From: Planctomycetota bacterium | GTDB lineage: Bacteria > Planctomycetota > Phycisphaerae > Phycisphaerales > SM1A02 | Direction of reading: 5' to 3' | DNA length: 43,600 nucleotides | NCBI GenBank assembly: GCA_022566535.1 | Contig: JADFIR010000026.1 | Location: 1-43,600 of the forward strand | Part shown: positions 1-8,476 of the stretch, one piece after another | How positions within the stretch are numbered: position 1 is the first letter of the stretch | Layout of the letters: each line of letters starts with the position of its first letter | Position numbers and translations under genes: made by a program | The notes under the pieces: generated by a model | What the model was told of the DNA's origin: nothing | The model's input: the letters and a program-made list of their open reading frames with translations, nothing else | The model's database searches: none

Positions 1-126
1 GGAGAATCTGTCCGGCAACAGTGTACCACTGCGCACCGTCTGGTTGCAATGTTTTTCTTGGGCGATTGCTGCGGCACAGATTGCCTCGACCGCAGCGCTC
101 AAGGACACGGCCCCCAGTTCGCCAGC
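1..126. repeat. Direct repeat copy B, cut by the window edge
   Basis: These 126 bases are identical to 1498-1623. The match starts at the first base of the window, so the true repeat may extend further left. On the minus strand the unit holds the last codons of a dockerin-like domain (ending ANWGPCP and a TGA at 99-101) plus the sequence after the stop codon. Identity in non-coding sequence points to a recent duplication or gene conversion. Confidence 0.95.
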
Positions 127-185
127 AAGGCCAGCAGGTCGAGGATGCCGACGGTACGTCTACACGTCCCCACCAGCCGCGCCGG
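99..185 (-). pseudogene. Dockerin-like C-terminal remnant (copy B)
   Basis: Read on the minus strand, this short stretch encodes TVGILDLLALLANWGPCP followed by TGA, the standard end of the dockerin-like domain seen in the other secreted proteins of this window. Upstream of TVG the frame no longer shows the expected acidic Ca-binding loop but unrelated residues (RLVGTCRR). No start or body belongs to it: the next thing upstream is the stop codon of the lipoprotein gene at 199. It is best read as the surviving 3' end of a gene whose 5' end may be the fragment at 1218-1407. Confidence 0.7.
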
Positions 186-198
186 TCACGGGGAATTG

Positions 199-1221
199 TC
201 ACTTGCTTCGCAAAGCTGCGTCGCTATATAGGCGGAGCGCGTTCACTGCATGGTAGATCCCGCCATCGCTGAACGCGTCGAGTGGATGCTGCTCGATCTC
301 CTCGCATAGGCGCACGACTGCACGCTTGACCCATGGCTCCCGAAGCTCGTCATCGGAGAGCGCGAACGTGAGCCATTCGAGCGTGTGCCCGGTGCTGAAG
401 ACGAGGTCGGAGGGCGAGTCGGGTTCCTTCCGCTCCTTGAGCAGACCGGCTGAGAACGCCCCATCATCCAGCTGGGATCTCCTCACCATATGTGCGTGCT
501 CGGAGAGGTACGCCCTTGTCTCACGCCAGACACCGGCAAGATCGTCATGCTCAAGGGCATAACTGCGGAACGCATAGGCCACTCCAAAGAGGTGGTGGGT
601 TCCGCCTTCGGCTTCGTCACGAGGGTCGCGCTCGATCCCCCGTGAGAGGACATTGGTGATTGTGTACGTTTGCCTGTTCGCCGCAGTCCACTGATCGTGG
701 AACGACACATAGGTTGAAAGCGCAACGAGCGTCCAGCCGACCTCCTGGGCGTCCTCGAAGCCCCGCTTCGCCGCGTCGATGAGATCCGAGACCCGGTAGC
801 GATCTCCGGTGTCGGCGAACACCGTCCGGCCGGGCGAGACATCGGCGAGCGCCAGCATCATCAGGTACTGATTCACGTGGTGCTCAACCGCAGGATCGCG
901 CGGGAGGGCCGGCGCGCCGTCAACGACCCGAAAGAGAAGCTCACCATCGTGCTTCGCCCGCGTTAGGAGGAACTCGATGGCCTCGACTTCCTCGCGGGCC
1001 TCGGCGTCGAAGACCTTCGCGTCGGACTTGAACGCAATGGCCGCGTGCATGATGACCCACGGCGTGTGTTCGTCACTCCGCAGCTCCCGTTCCTCCACCA
1101 TGTGCACGACGTGGCTGATGCGTTTGGCCAAGGCCGCCTGCTCAGAGACGCATGCGGTAAGCAGCCCGGTAATCAGGACCACGCAGACCCCCGCAGCCGT
1201 TTGAGGATGAAGGGATGTCAT
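199..1221 (-). CDS. Hypothetical lipoprotein, helix-rich
   Basis: 340 residues. The N-terminus is a lipoprotein signal: a hydrophobic stretch and a lipobox LTAC with Cys at about residue 24, so the protein is probably lipid-anchored outside the cytoplasm. The rest is predicted mostly helical, with motifs such as DGAFSAGL and STGHTLEWLTFAL that resemble repeats of alpha/alpha-barrel proteins, but I do not recognise a family. The start ATG overlaps the TGA of a broken upstream frame (ATGA at 1218-1221) and has no clear ribosome binding site, so translation may be coupled. The gene sits between a 5' fragment and a 3' fragment of a dockerin-type gene, which suggests it was inserted or captured there. 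Function unknown. Confidence 0.8.
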   Translation of the reverse strand: MTSLHPQTAAGVCVVLITGLLTACVSEQAALAKRISHVVHMVEERELRSDEHTPWVIMHAAIAFKSDAKVFDAEAREEVEAIEFLLTRAKHDGELLFRVVDGAPALPRDPAVEHHVNQYLMMLALADVSPGRTVFADTGDRYRVSDLIDAAKRGFEDAQEVGWTLVALSTYVSFHDQWTAANRQTYTITNVLSRGIERDPRDEAEGGTHHLFGVAYAFRSYALEHDDLAGVWRETRAYLSEHAHMVRRSQLDDGAFSAGLLKERKEPDSPSDLVFSTGHTLEWLTFALSDDELREPWVKRAVVRLCEEIEQHPLDAFSDGGIYHAVNALRLYSDAALRSK

Positions 1222-1407
1222 GAGCGCCAGATTTCTTGTTGGAATCCCTGAAGCAGGGCGTTCTGGATCGAGCAGAACGGGTCACCCAGCGTGCCCGAAC
1301 CCCGAGCCGGTGCAGACCGCAGCATCCACGTACCAGGTGGTCTGGGCGTGAGCGGGGCCGCTGAGAATGACACACACCACTGCGACCATACAACACGGCT
1401 TGAACAT
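1218..1407 (-). pseudogene. 5' remnant of a secreted beta-helix protein gene
   Basis: From ATG 1407 the frame gives a clear signal peptide (MFKPCCMVAVVCVILS, then PAHAQ) followed by TTWYVDAAVCTGSGFG, the usual opening of planctomycete right-handed beta-helix proteins. The frame then stops at 1282. A shift of frame restores the expected continuation TLGDPFCSIQNALLQGF, which ends at a TGA at 1218-1220 overlapping the lipoprotein start. The ribosome binding site (AGGAGGT, 5 bases before ATG) and leader match those of the intact gene at 1708-4323. The body of the gene is missing. Confidence 0.7.
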
Positions 1408-1439
1408 GGCTGCACCTCCTGCGGGCGTCAAGGCCGCAC
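1408..1439 (-). promoter_or_regulatory. Leader with ribosome binding site, conserved with 4324-4355
   Basis: The 32 bases before the ATG of the gene remnant match 26 of 32 bases before the ATG of the intact beta-helix gene. Both begin GTGCGGCC and end GAGGTGCAGCC. In this copy the second hairpin arm has two mismatches, so the stem is weaker. Confidence 0.5.
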
Positions 1440-1497
1440 GGCGGTACTGCTCAGCTGGCTGGCCGATACGTGGCCGCCAGCACCCCCTGATGCGGCC

Positions 1498-1623
1498 GGA
1501 GAATCTGTCCGGCAACAGTGTACCACTGCGCACCGTCTGGTTGCAATGTTTTTCTTGGGCGATTGCTGCGGCACAGATTGCCTCGACCGCAGCGCTCAAG
1601 GACACGGCCCCCAGTTCGCCAGC
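1498..1623. repeat. Direct repeat copy A
   Basis: Identical to 1-126. It lies just downstream (minus strand) of the 871-residue beta-helix gene and contains the end of a dockerin-like frame and the region behind it. After 1623 the copies diverge, although similarity continues for roughly 25 bases. Confidence 0.95.
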
Positions 1624-1707
1624 AGCGTGAGCAGGTCAAGGATGCCGATCCCGGCGCGCCGGGACCGTCGCCGTCGAAGTCGGGCGGGCCACCGGGATCG
1701 TTGCGCG
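1596..1707 (-). pseudogene. Out-of-frame extra dockerin half behind the beta-helix gene
   Basis: Directly after the stop of the beta-helix gene, the minus strand encodes NDPGGPPDFDGDG in one frame and then IGILDLLTLLANWGPCP with TGA (1596-1598) in another. Together they make a normal second dockerin half, but at least two frame changes separate it from the gene. Either the beta-helix gene lost its original C-terminus by frameshift, or this is a leftover of duplication. Confidence 0.7.
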
Positions 1708-4323
1708 TCAACCCCATTGAGCTAGCAAAGCGAGCAGATCGAAGATGCCCACGTCGCCGTCGATGTCGAGGTCGGCCAGGCAGTTGTTGTCGGCATCGCC
1801 CCACGCTACAAGGACGCCCAGCAAATCAAGGATGCCGACGGTGCCGTCGGCGTTGAGGTCCGCGAAGATCACATCTTCGACGGGATCGAACTGATATTCG
1901 TACGCACCCATGTCCACGACGACCGGCACTCCGCAGCCGGGGTCGAAGTCGGCCTCATCGGCGTTGAAGCGCGGGTTGCCGTCGAGATCGACCGGGAACA
2001 GTTCGGCGGTGTTGCCGTCCTGGTCGTAGTCATCGCCGTCGATGGGCACGCCCCAGTTGTTCCCCGCGTCGATGCACGGCGAGCCGGAGGCGAGGCGATA
2101 GTCGCCGTTGACCGGATCGACGAACAGCGGATTAGCGTCGATGTTGCCAATGCCAAGCCAGCCGCCCTGGATGTCAGTGTATCTCACCGTCGTTATGGAA
2201 CTGTCCGCATCGGCGATCTGGCTCGGGCTGTTGTCCCACAGGACGCAGTTGGTGATGGTAGGGCTGCTGTCGAGGTTGTACATTCCGCCGCCCTGGAAGC
2301 CGGCCACATTTCCACCGAAGGTGCAGTTGGTAACCGTCAGGTTGCTGGTCGAGTTGAACATTGCGCCGCCGGTGCCGGGGTAGGGAAAGTCGAAGACGGC
2401 GACGTTCCCGCTGAACGTGCAGTTCGTCAGAGTCAGGCTGCTGGTCTCGTTTATCATTCCACCGCCCGACCCCGCGCCGTTGCCAGTGAACGTGCAGCGC
2501 GTCAGGGTCAAGCTGCTGTTCAAGTTGCAGATGCCCCCACCTTCGGAGCTGCCATTGGCGGTGAAGGTACATTGAATCAATGTGGCGTCGCCATTCGAGT
2601 TGCACATCCCGCCACCGCTGCCCGCGAAGTTCCCCGTGAACGTGCAATCGGTCAGTATCACGATGCCCTCATCGTTGTACATACCGCCGCCATCGTCCGC
2701 CAAGTTCTCGGTGAACGAGCAGTTGCTTACGGTCGCGGTGAACAAGGACGAGAAGTTATACAGACCACCGCCCAGGTCAGCGGCGTTCGCTTCGAAGATG
2801 CAGCCTGTGAGCGCCATATTGAATCCCGAAACGCCGCCACCATTGTTCCCTGCCAGATTCTGGGTGAAGGTGCAGTTGGTTATGGTGCTGGAGCTACCAG
2901 AGAATCCGCCTCCATTGTCACCCGCCACGTTTTCGATGAAAGTGGAGTCGGTCACCGTCACCGTGCCGTTGGTCCTGATCCCTCCACCCGAAACGACGGC
3001 AAGGTTCCCGATGAAGGTGCAGCGCTCGACGAGTCCACCGCTGAACATGCCGCCACCATAATAACCCGCCGAATTGTCAGCAAAGAGACATGCGATGACC
3101 TTCGAGTTACTGGAGATTCCGTAGATTCCGCCCCCGCGACCAAAAAGACCAGTTGCCGCGTTATTACTGAACGTGCAGTTGTCCAGAGTCGGGCTGCTGC
3201 CGCCGGCGTTGAACATTCCGCCGCCGCCGAAGCTGGCCGTGTTCCCGCTGAACGTGCAGTTGGTCACCGTCAGGCTGCTGACGAGGTTGTACATCCCGCC
3301 GCCGCGGTCGTCGGCTGAGTTCCCGCTGAACGTGCAGCTGGTCACCATCGGGTTGCTTTGGACGTTGAACATCCCGCCGCCGCGGTTGGCGCTGTTGCCG
3401 CTGAACATGCAGTTGGTCACCGTCGTCGCGTTGGAGGAGAACATCCCGCCGCCGTTACTCGCCGTGTTGCCGCTGAACATGCAGTTGGTCACCGTCGTCG
3501 CGCTGGAGGAGAACATCCCGCCGCCGTCCTCGTCGGCCGTGTTCCCCTCAAACGTGCAGTTGGTCACCGTCGGATTGCTGTCGAACGAGTTGTACATCCC
3601 GCCGCCCGCGAGTGCCGAGTTCCCGCTGAAGGTGCAGTTGGTCACCGTCGGGCTGCTGTCGAAGTTGTTCATCCCGCCGCCGCCACCGGAGGCCGTGTTC
3701 CCGCTGAACGTGCAGTTGGTCACCGTGGGGCTGCTCTCGGCGTTGTACATCCCGCCGCCACGGTCATTTGGATCCGTGCCGTCTGCGTTACCAGCGGTCA
3801 GGGCGAGGCCGTCCAGGACCGCCGTTTCATTGGTGGCGCTGCCAGTGACCACGTGGTAGCTGTTCTCGTCGTTGTTGGCGAAGTCGGGTCCATCGTTGCC
3901 GAGGAGGTCGCCGGAGAGGATCGTTTCGTAGCGTTCGATGTCGCGCTCATCGGGGTCCGGCGCGCCGAACCCGGCGTAGCCGCCCATCAAGGCGACGGCG
4001 TTGCACAATTGGAACGTCGCTTCGCGGTCGCAGGGGCCAGGATCGCACGTGCCTTTAGGGTTGGCTTCGTCTCGGTCGGGCTGGTAGACGCCCTGTCCGA
4101 CGCGGACCTCACCGATTCCGTTCTTGGGGTCGCAAGCGAAGGCCAGCGCATCCTGCAGGAACCGATAGGGCGTGCCCCAACTCAGGCCGTCCCCACCGAG
4201 CGGCGCATCGTCATCGACGTAAAGAATGGTCCCGGCCTGGGCTGCGGCAGAGGCGAGCATCATGGCGGCAACCACAGCGATGGCCGTGACCGCCCATTTC
4301 ACCGATTTGTGGGTCGACAACAT
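1708..4323 (-). CDS. Secreted polymorphic-repeat beta-helix protein with dockerin-like C-terminus
   Basis: 871 residues from ATG 4323. This start was chosen over an upstream one because it gives a signal peptide (hydrophobic core AVTAIAVVAAMMLASAAAQA) and has GAGGTG 5 bases upstream. After the opening GTILYVDDDAP the body consists of some 20 imperfect repeats of 25-30 residues of the type TVTNCTFSGNTA..GGGMYN, as in chlamydial Pmp-type repeats, expected to form a right-handed parallel beta-helix. A C-terminal block (VDMGAYEYQ) ends the helix, followed by two Ca-binding dockerin-like halves (DLNADGTVGILDLL and DLDIDGDVGIFDLL). The last residues are LLAQWG, without the PCP ending of its relatives; that ending lies out of frame just behind the stop. 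Probably a cell-surface or secreted protein; ligand unknown. Confidence 0.9.
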   Translation of the reverse strand: MLSTHKSVKWAVTAIAVVAAMMLASAAAQAGTILYVDDDAPLGGDGLSWGTPYRFLQDALAFACDPKNGIGEVRVGQGVYQPDRDEANPKGTCDPGPCDREATFQLCNAVALMGGYAGFGAPDPDERDIERYETILSGDLLGNDGPDFANNDENSYHVVTGSATNETAVLDGLALTAGNADGTDPNDRGGGMYNAESSPTVTNCTFSGNTASGGGGGMNNFDSSPTVTNCTFSGNSALAGGGMYNSFDSNPTVTNCTFEGNTADEDGGGMFSSSATTVTNCMFSGNTASNGGGMFSSNATTVTNCMFSGNSANRGGGMFNVQSNPMVTSCTFSGNSADDRGGGMYNLVSSLTVTNCTFSGNTASFGGGGMFNAGGSSPTLDNCTFSNNAATGLFGRGGGIYGISSNSKVIACLFADNSAGYYGGGMFSGGLVERCTFIGNLAVVSGGGIRTNGTVTVTDSTFIENVAGDNGGGFSGSSSTITNCTFTQNLAGNNGGGVSGFNMALTGCIFEANAADLGGGLYNFSSLFTATVSNCSFTENLADDGGGMYNDEGIVILTDCTFTGNFAGSGGGMCNSNGDATLIQCTFTANGSSEGGGICNLNSSLTLTRCTFTGNGAGSGGGMINETSSLTLTNCTFSGNVAVFDFPYPGTGGAMFNSTSNLTVTNCTFGGNVAGFQGGGMYNLDSSPTITNCVLWDNSPSQIADADSSITTVRYTDIQGGWLGIGNIDANPLFVDPVNGDYRLASGSPCIDAGNNWGVPIDGDDYDQDGNTAELFPVDLDGNPRFNADEADFDPGCGVPVVVDMGAYEYQFDPVEDVIFADLNADGTVGILDLLGVLVAWGDADNNCLADLDIDGDVGIFDLLALLAQWG

Positions 4324-4355
4324 GGCTGCACCTCGTGCGGCCAGAGAGGCCGCAC
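4324..4355 (-). promoter_or_regulatory. Leader hairpin abutting the ribosome binding site
   Basis: On the minus strand the 8-base arm GTGCGGCC (4355-4348) pairs perfectly with GGCCGCAC (4342-4335) around a 5-base loop. The second arm touches the ribosome binding site GAGGTG before ATG 4323. A related leader lies at 1408-1439. The stem could control translation or protect the mRNA 5' end; that role is inference. Confidence 0.5.
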
Positions 4356-4552
4356 CGTCGGGGGCATCAAGATGGCGGCCGAATCCATGGCCGCCGCGAG
4401 CCTCCTGCGACCACATCTGAATCGATCGTTAGCATCGTACCACGCCGATCGCTGCACCACAAGAAAAGAATCGAGGCGAATCACTCTGATTGCGCCCGGA
4501 CAACCGTATTGACGGGCTGATTGCTCGGAGAACGACGGTTTCGCAGGCGGGC

Positions 4553-4558
4553 TATGAT
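4553..4558 (+). promoter_or_regulatory. -10 box TATGAT, 6 bases before ATG 4565
   Basis: TATGAT is followed by ccgtcc and then the ATG of the ABC exporter. No ribosome binding site is present. The spacing would put the transcription start at or near the A of the ATG, meaning a leaderless mRNA. No good -35 box is visible at 16-18 bases. Confidence 0.4.
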
Positions 4559-4564
4559 CCGTCC

Positions 4565-6538
4565 ATGACCTCTCATCTTGAATCCAGTCGCCGGCGCTAT
4601 CAGCAGTACAAGCTCGACTTCAAGGAGAGCCGTGTAACGGGTGTTGCTGCGGCGCCGTCATTGGATTCCATTGTCAAACCCCCCGGAGCCAGGCAACGGT
4701 CGTTCGTAGAACTTCTGCGGCAGTTCTTTGCACTACTCAAAGGGCAGGGCTCACGGATCGCGCTGGCCTTGACGACATTGACGATCGCAACGGTGCTTGG
4801 CCTGGTCCCACCTGCTGCAACGAAAGTTGTGGTGGACTACGTATTGATTGACAACCCCCTGCCGGCAGTGCTCAGCGAACGGCTTCACTTGCCATCGGAT
4901 CGCCGAGCGCTGCTGGGAACGGTGGCGTTGGGGATCGTTGTGATCTCGCTGGTGTCGATCTCCGTCAGCATGTGGGGTCGCTGGCAGGCGACCAAGACAA
5001 CGAAGCGGTTGCAGGTCGGGGTTCGCCGCAAGGTCTTCGAGCACGCGGTGCGATTGCCGCTGCATCGTGTCTATGCGTTGAAGTCGGGCGGCGTAGCAAG
5101 CATCTTGCGCGAAGATGCCGGGGGCGTCGCCGAGCTCATCTTCAGCATGCTCTACAACCCGTGGAGAGCAATTATTCAGCTTACGGGCACCCTGATCATC
5201 CTGGGGGTGGTCGATTGGCGGTTGCTGCTGGGGTCGTTGGTGTTGCTGCCAACGGTTTTTCTAACCCACCGCACCTGGATCGGCCGGGTCCGGCCGCTGT
5301 ATCGAGATATCCGGGCCAGCCGCCAGCACATCGACACCCACGCGACCGAGTCGTTTGGGGGAATGCGGGTGGTGCGCACCTTCGGCCGGCAACGCAGCGA
5401 AGCGGCTCGCTTCACCCGTAACAACCACCTCATGGCCAGGCAGGAGCTCGGCGCGTGGTGCTGGACACGGAGTGTGGAGGTGGCCTGGGCGGTGTTGATT
5501 CCGGCCGCCGCCGCGCTGTTGCTGTTTTATGGTGGCTCTGAGGTGCTCAGCGGCACGATCTCCCCGGGCGACCTGGTGATGTTCCTGGCGTACCTCGTGA
5601 TGCTCCTTGCTCCGCTGGCGACGCTGGCCAGCAGCGCGACGCAATTCCAAAACAGCTTGGCCGGGCTGGACCGCATCCTTGATCTGCTCGAAGAGCCGGT
5701 GGAGATGCCGCCCGCGCCCGGCGCGCTCGTCGTCAATGCCTCCACCGTAGCCGGAGGGATCACGCTCAAGGATGTCGGCTTCGTGTATCCCGGCTCGAGC
5801 ATTCGTGTCCTGGACAATATCGATTTGGAGGTGATGCCCGGCGAGACAGTCGCACTGGTTGGCCGAAGTGGTGCCGGCAAGACGACGCTGTGCAACTTGA
5901 TCGCGCGTTTCTATGATCCGAGCAATGGTGTCATTGAGCTCGACGGGAGGGATTTGCGCGAGATCGATGTCGAAAGCTATCGGCGGCTGCTGGGAATTGT
6001 CGAGCAGGACATCTTCCTGTTCGACGGCACGGTGGCCCAGAACATCGGCTACGCCCGCCGCGGGGTGACGATCGACGACATCACGCACGTGGCCGAGCTC
6101 GCCCATGCCCATGAGTTCATCACCGAACTTGATCACGGCTACGACACGCTGATCGGCGAGCGCGGCGTGCGGCTCAGCGGCGGGCAGCGCCAACGACTGG
6201 CTATTGCCCGGGCGATGTTGGCCGATCCTCGCATCCTCATCCTGGACGAGGCAACGAGCAACCTCGATACTCAAAGCGAGCAGTTCATCCAGGCGAGCCT
6301 CGCCGCGCTCATGGAAGGGCGCACCACCTTTGTGATCGCCCATCGCCTCAGCACGATCATGCACGCCGATCGCATCGTCTTGTTGGAAGCCGGCCGGCTC
6401 CTCGACCACGGCACGCACCAACAGCTTCTGCAACGAAGCGAGACGTATCAGCAGATGGTGTTCATGCAACTGCAAGGCGCGGCGGCTGCGATGCCGGCCG
6501 AGTCGCTTGTCGGGCCCACTTTGCGGACCAGTTTGTAA
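4565..6538 (+). CDS. ABC transporter, fused permease and ATPase (exporter type)
   Basis: 657 residues from ATG 4565; an upstream in-frame start at 4490 would add 25 residues unlike the family. A cytosolic lead with a basic RRRYQQYK segment is followed by a six-helix ABC exporter membrane domain (about residues 60-370) and an ATPase domain. The ATPase has Walker A GRSGAGKTT (about 433), signature LSGGQRQRLAIARA, Walker B ILILDEAT and switch histidine IAHRLST, all intact. It should work as a homodimer or heterodimer in the inner membrane, exporting a lipid, peptide or drug; the substrate cannot be told from sequence. A second exporter of the same class is at 30366-32183, but the two are far apart. 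A -10 box 6 bases before the start suggests a leaderless transcript. Confidence 0.92.
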   Translation: MTSHLESSRRRYQQYKLDFKESRVTGVAAAPSLDSIVKPPGARQRSFVELLRQFFALLKGQGSRIALALTTLTIATVLGLVPPAATKVVVDYVLIDNPLPAVLSERLHLPSDRRALLGTVALGIVVISLVSISVSMWGRWQATKTTKRLQVGVRRKVFEHAVRLPLHRVYALKSGGVASILREDAGGVAELIFSMLYNPWRAIIQLTGTLIILGVVDWRLLLGSLVLLPTVFLTHRTWIGRVRPLYRDIRASRQHIDTHATESFGGMRVVRTFGRQRSEAARFTRNNHLMARQELGAWCWTRSVEVAWAVLIPAAAALLLFYGGSEVLSGTISPGDLVMFLAYLVMLLAPLATLASSATQFQNSLAGLDRILDLLEEPVEMPPAPGALVVNASTVAGGITLKDVGFVYPGSSIRVLDNIDLEVMPGETVALVGRSGAGKTTLCNLIARFYDPSNGVIELDGRDLREIDVESYRRLLGIVEQDIFLFDGTVAQNIGYARRGVTIDDITHVAELAHAHEFITELDHGYDTLIGERGVRLSGGQRQRLAIARAMLADPRILILDEATSNLDTQSEQFIQASLAALMEGRTTFVIAHRLSTIMHADRIVLLEAGRLLDHGTHQQLLQRSETYQQMVFMQLQGAAAAMPAESLVGPTLRTSL

Positions 6539-6782
6539 GGTCCGCTGTGCGGGCCAGTCGCGCATAACGCGAAAGACGAAAGGTCCGCGCGGCGGCACCT
6601 GCGGCAGCGATGGCGCTCAAGGCGGCGGCGGTTCGGGTTCAGGCACATCGCTCACCGCGGCACTGGCGCAAATGGGATTCCAGAGCGTCGGCGCCTACCA
6701 GGCGCATATCACCGCGGCAGGCGACCCTGAAGCCTTCGCATCCGCGGGTCAGCTGCTTGCGATTCTGGAGGCGCAACCATAA
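6507..6782 (+). other. Possible gene remnant or small ORF
   Basis: Between the ABC gene and the FG-GAP gene lies a frame whose last 50 residues (GSGTSLTAALAQMGFQSVG and on to a TAA at 6780-6782) read like genuine protein, while the first part does not and overlaps the ABC gene. No ribosome binding site or clear start is seen. It may be the tail of a lost gene. Very uncertain. Confidence 0.2.
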
Positions 6783-6803
6783 GCGCGCATCTTCTCTCAC
6801 CCC

Positions 6804-6838
6804 TCACCCTCCGCTCTCCCCTGGAGGGGAAAGGGTGA
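6804..6838. repeat. REP-like imperfect palindrome
   Basis: TCACCCT (6804-6810) and CCCCT (6818-6822) pair with AGGGG (6825-6829) and AGGGTGA (6832-6838). This C-rich/G-rich palindrome is of the kind often scattered between bacterial genes. It lies in the 471-base gap between 6538 and 7010. Confidence 0.5.
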
Positions 6839-6858
6839 TGAAATCGCTTATCGACGAC

Positions 6859-6882
6859 GCCCCCGGCCACGGCGCCGGGGGC
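6859..6882 (+). terminator. Hairpin, probable terminator of the ABC gene
   Basis: A perfect 9-base stem, GCCCCCGGC (6859-6867) with GCCGGGGGC (6874-6882), around a 6-base loop is followed by ttgtctttgg. A second small stem (CTTGTC/GACAAG, 6882-6897) overlaps its end. It would end transcription from the exporter gene. Confidence 0.55.
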
Positions 6883-7009
6883 TTGTCTTTGGACAAGGGC
6901 GTAGCATTCCTCGTGGCGAAGGCATCATCCATTTCGCCCTCGCCTGCCGATATCCTCATGGAGAGGAGCCTTGCCGATGGACAATCACCGAGATAGGAGG
7001 CTCATGCTG

Positions 7010-8425
7010 ATGAAGTGTTTCCTCCCTGTCACGGCCGTGTGTCTTCTGGCGGCGGGTCATACCACCGCATGGGGGCAGTGCGAGATCCAAAAGCTCGTCG
7101 CTTCAGACGGCGGGATGTACGACAAATTCGGCTGGTCGATTGCAATAGGTAAGGACATGGTTGTGGTTGGAGCTCCCTTGCATGATGGCGTCGATTTCAA
7201 TGCAGGTTCCGCATACATCTACCGCCGCGACGGCTCGAAGTGGGTGGAGGACACCATCCTTTATGCCTTGGACGGCGACATGGGAGACGGATTCGGCGGG
7301 TCGGTAGCGGTGAGGGGAGACGTGATGATCGTTAGCGCATCGGGCGTTGATGGCCGTCCACCTGCCCAGAATCTGGGCGCGGCATATGTCTATCGGTTCA
7401 TTACCGACACATGGCGATGGGTCGAGGACGCCACGCTAACGGCCTCCGACGGGTCCCACATGGACCACTTCGCCCGGTCCGTCGCGATCAGTGGCGACGT
7501 GGCGATTGCCAGCTCGCACGCGGACGATGATAACGGCACCGGCTCCGGCTCGGCCTACATCTTCCGCTACGATCCCAACACGTCGGGATGGGCCCAGGAG
7601 ACGAAGCTCCTGGCCTCGGATGGAGCCGAAGAGGACCACTTCGGTATCTCGGTCGCCATGAGTGGTGATGTGATTCTGATTGGAGCATATGCGGATGCCG
7701 ACAACGGGATGTACTCCGGCTCAGCCTATGTCTTCAGGTATGATCCCGACACGTCGGCATGGATCGAGGAAGCGAAGCTTCTCGCCTCGGACGGCGCGGC
7801 GCTTGATTGGTTCGGGACGTCGGTCGCCATCAGCGGCGATCATCTCATTGTCGGGGCGGCGGAGTTCTATTCCGGCCGGCCGGGGAAGGCATATATCTAC
7901 CACTAGGACGGCTCGAAATGGGTTGAGCAGACCACCCTTCGGGCCGTAGACGGCGCGCTGGAGGACCACTTCGGCGAGGTCGTGGCGATCAAGGACGGCA
8001 TGGCCATCGTCGGCGTGCGCATGAATGATGACAACGGCGAAGATTCCGGCGCGGCGTACGTCTATCGGTTCGATCCCGATACGTCCATGTGGGTCGAGCA
8101 GGCCAAACTGCTGGCCTCGGACGGGGCGGCGGGCGACCAGTTCGGCGATGCCGTTGCGGTCGGCAATGGCCAAGTCATCGTCGGAGCCCCCTTCGATCAA
8201 GACAACGGCCCGGACTCCGGCTCCGCGTATGTCTTCGATCTCGGGGTATGCCTCCGGTGCGCGTGGGACCTCGACGGCGACAGCAGTGTCGGCATCCTCG
8301 ACCTGCTCGCGCTGCTGGCGGCCTGGGGCCCGAACCCCGGCGACCCAGCCGACTTTGACGGTGATGGCACCGTCGGCATCCTGGACCTGTTGACATTGCT
8401 GGCCAACTGGGGACCGTGCCCCTGA
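7010..8425 (+). pseudogene. FG-GAP beta-propeller/dockerin protein interrupted by an amber codon
   Basis: Start ATG 7010 has AGGAGG 9 bases upstream and a signal peptide (MKCFLPVTAVCLLAAG). The body is a run of FG-GAP (integrin-alpha-like) blades of about 50-60 residues, each with a pattern such as KLLASDGAxxDxFGxSVAxSGDxxxVGA and then GSAYVFRYDP, expected to form a seven-bladed propeller. TAG at 7904-7906 stops the frame after KAYIYH. The same frame then runs on without a gap through two more blades and a normal two-part dockerin domain ending LLANWGPCP at 8425. Compared with an earlier blade (YRRDGSKW), the stop stands where R or Q is expected, so a single base change explains it. It could be a recent null mutation, a sequencing error, or a site of readthrough. 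The intact protein would be exported, with 471 residues. Confidence 0.85.
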
Positions 8426-8476
8426 GACGCGACACCGGCCGAGGCGCTGTTGGGTGGTGAGGGTTAATCTGGGTCG

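Noticed and set aside
2200..3800. Regularly spaced similar blocks resembling a CRISPR or satellite array
   Set aside because: The blocks are imperfect, vary in length, keep one reading frame on the minus strand and encode T-x-x-N-C-T-F repeats of the beta-helix protein.
2572..4512. Long plus-strand frames over the beta-helix gene
   Set aside because: They are mirror frames of the GC-rich repeats; they have no start signal, and the repeated peptides follow from the minus-strand repeats.
5261..6598. Long minus-strand frame opposite the first ABC exporter
   Set aside because: It is antisense to a gene with complete ATPase motifs and shows no known motif itself.
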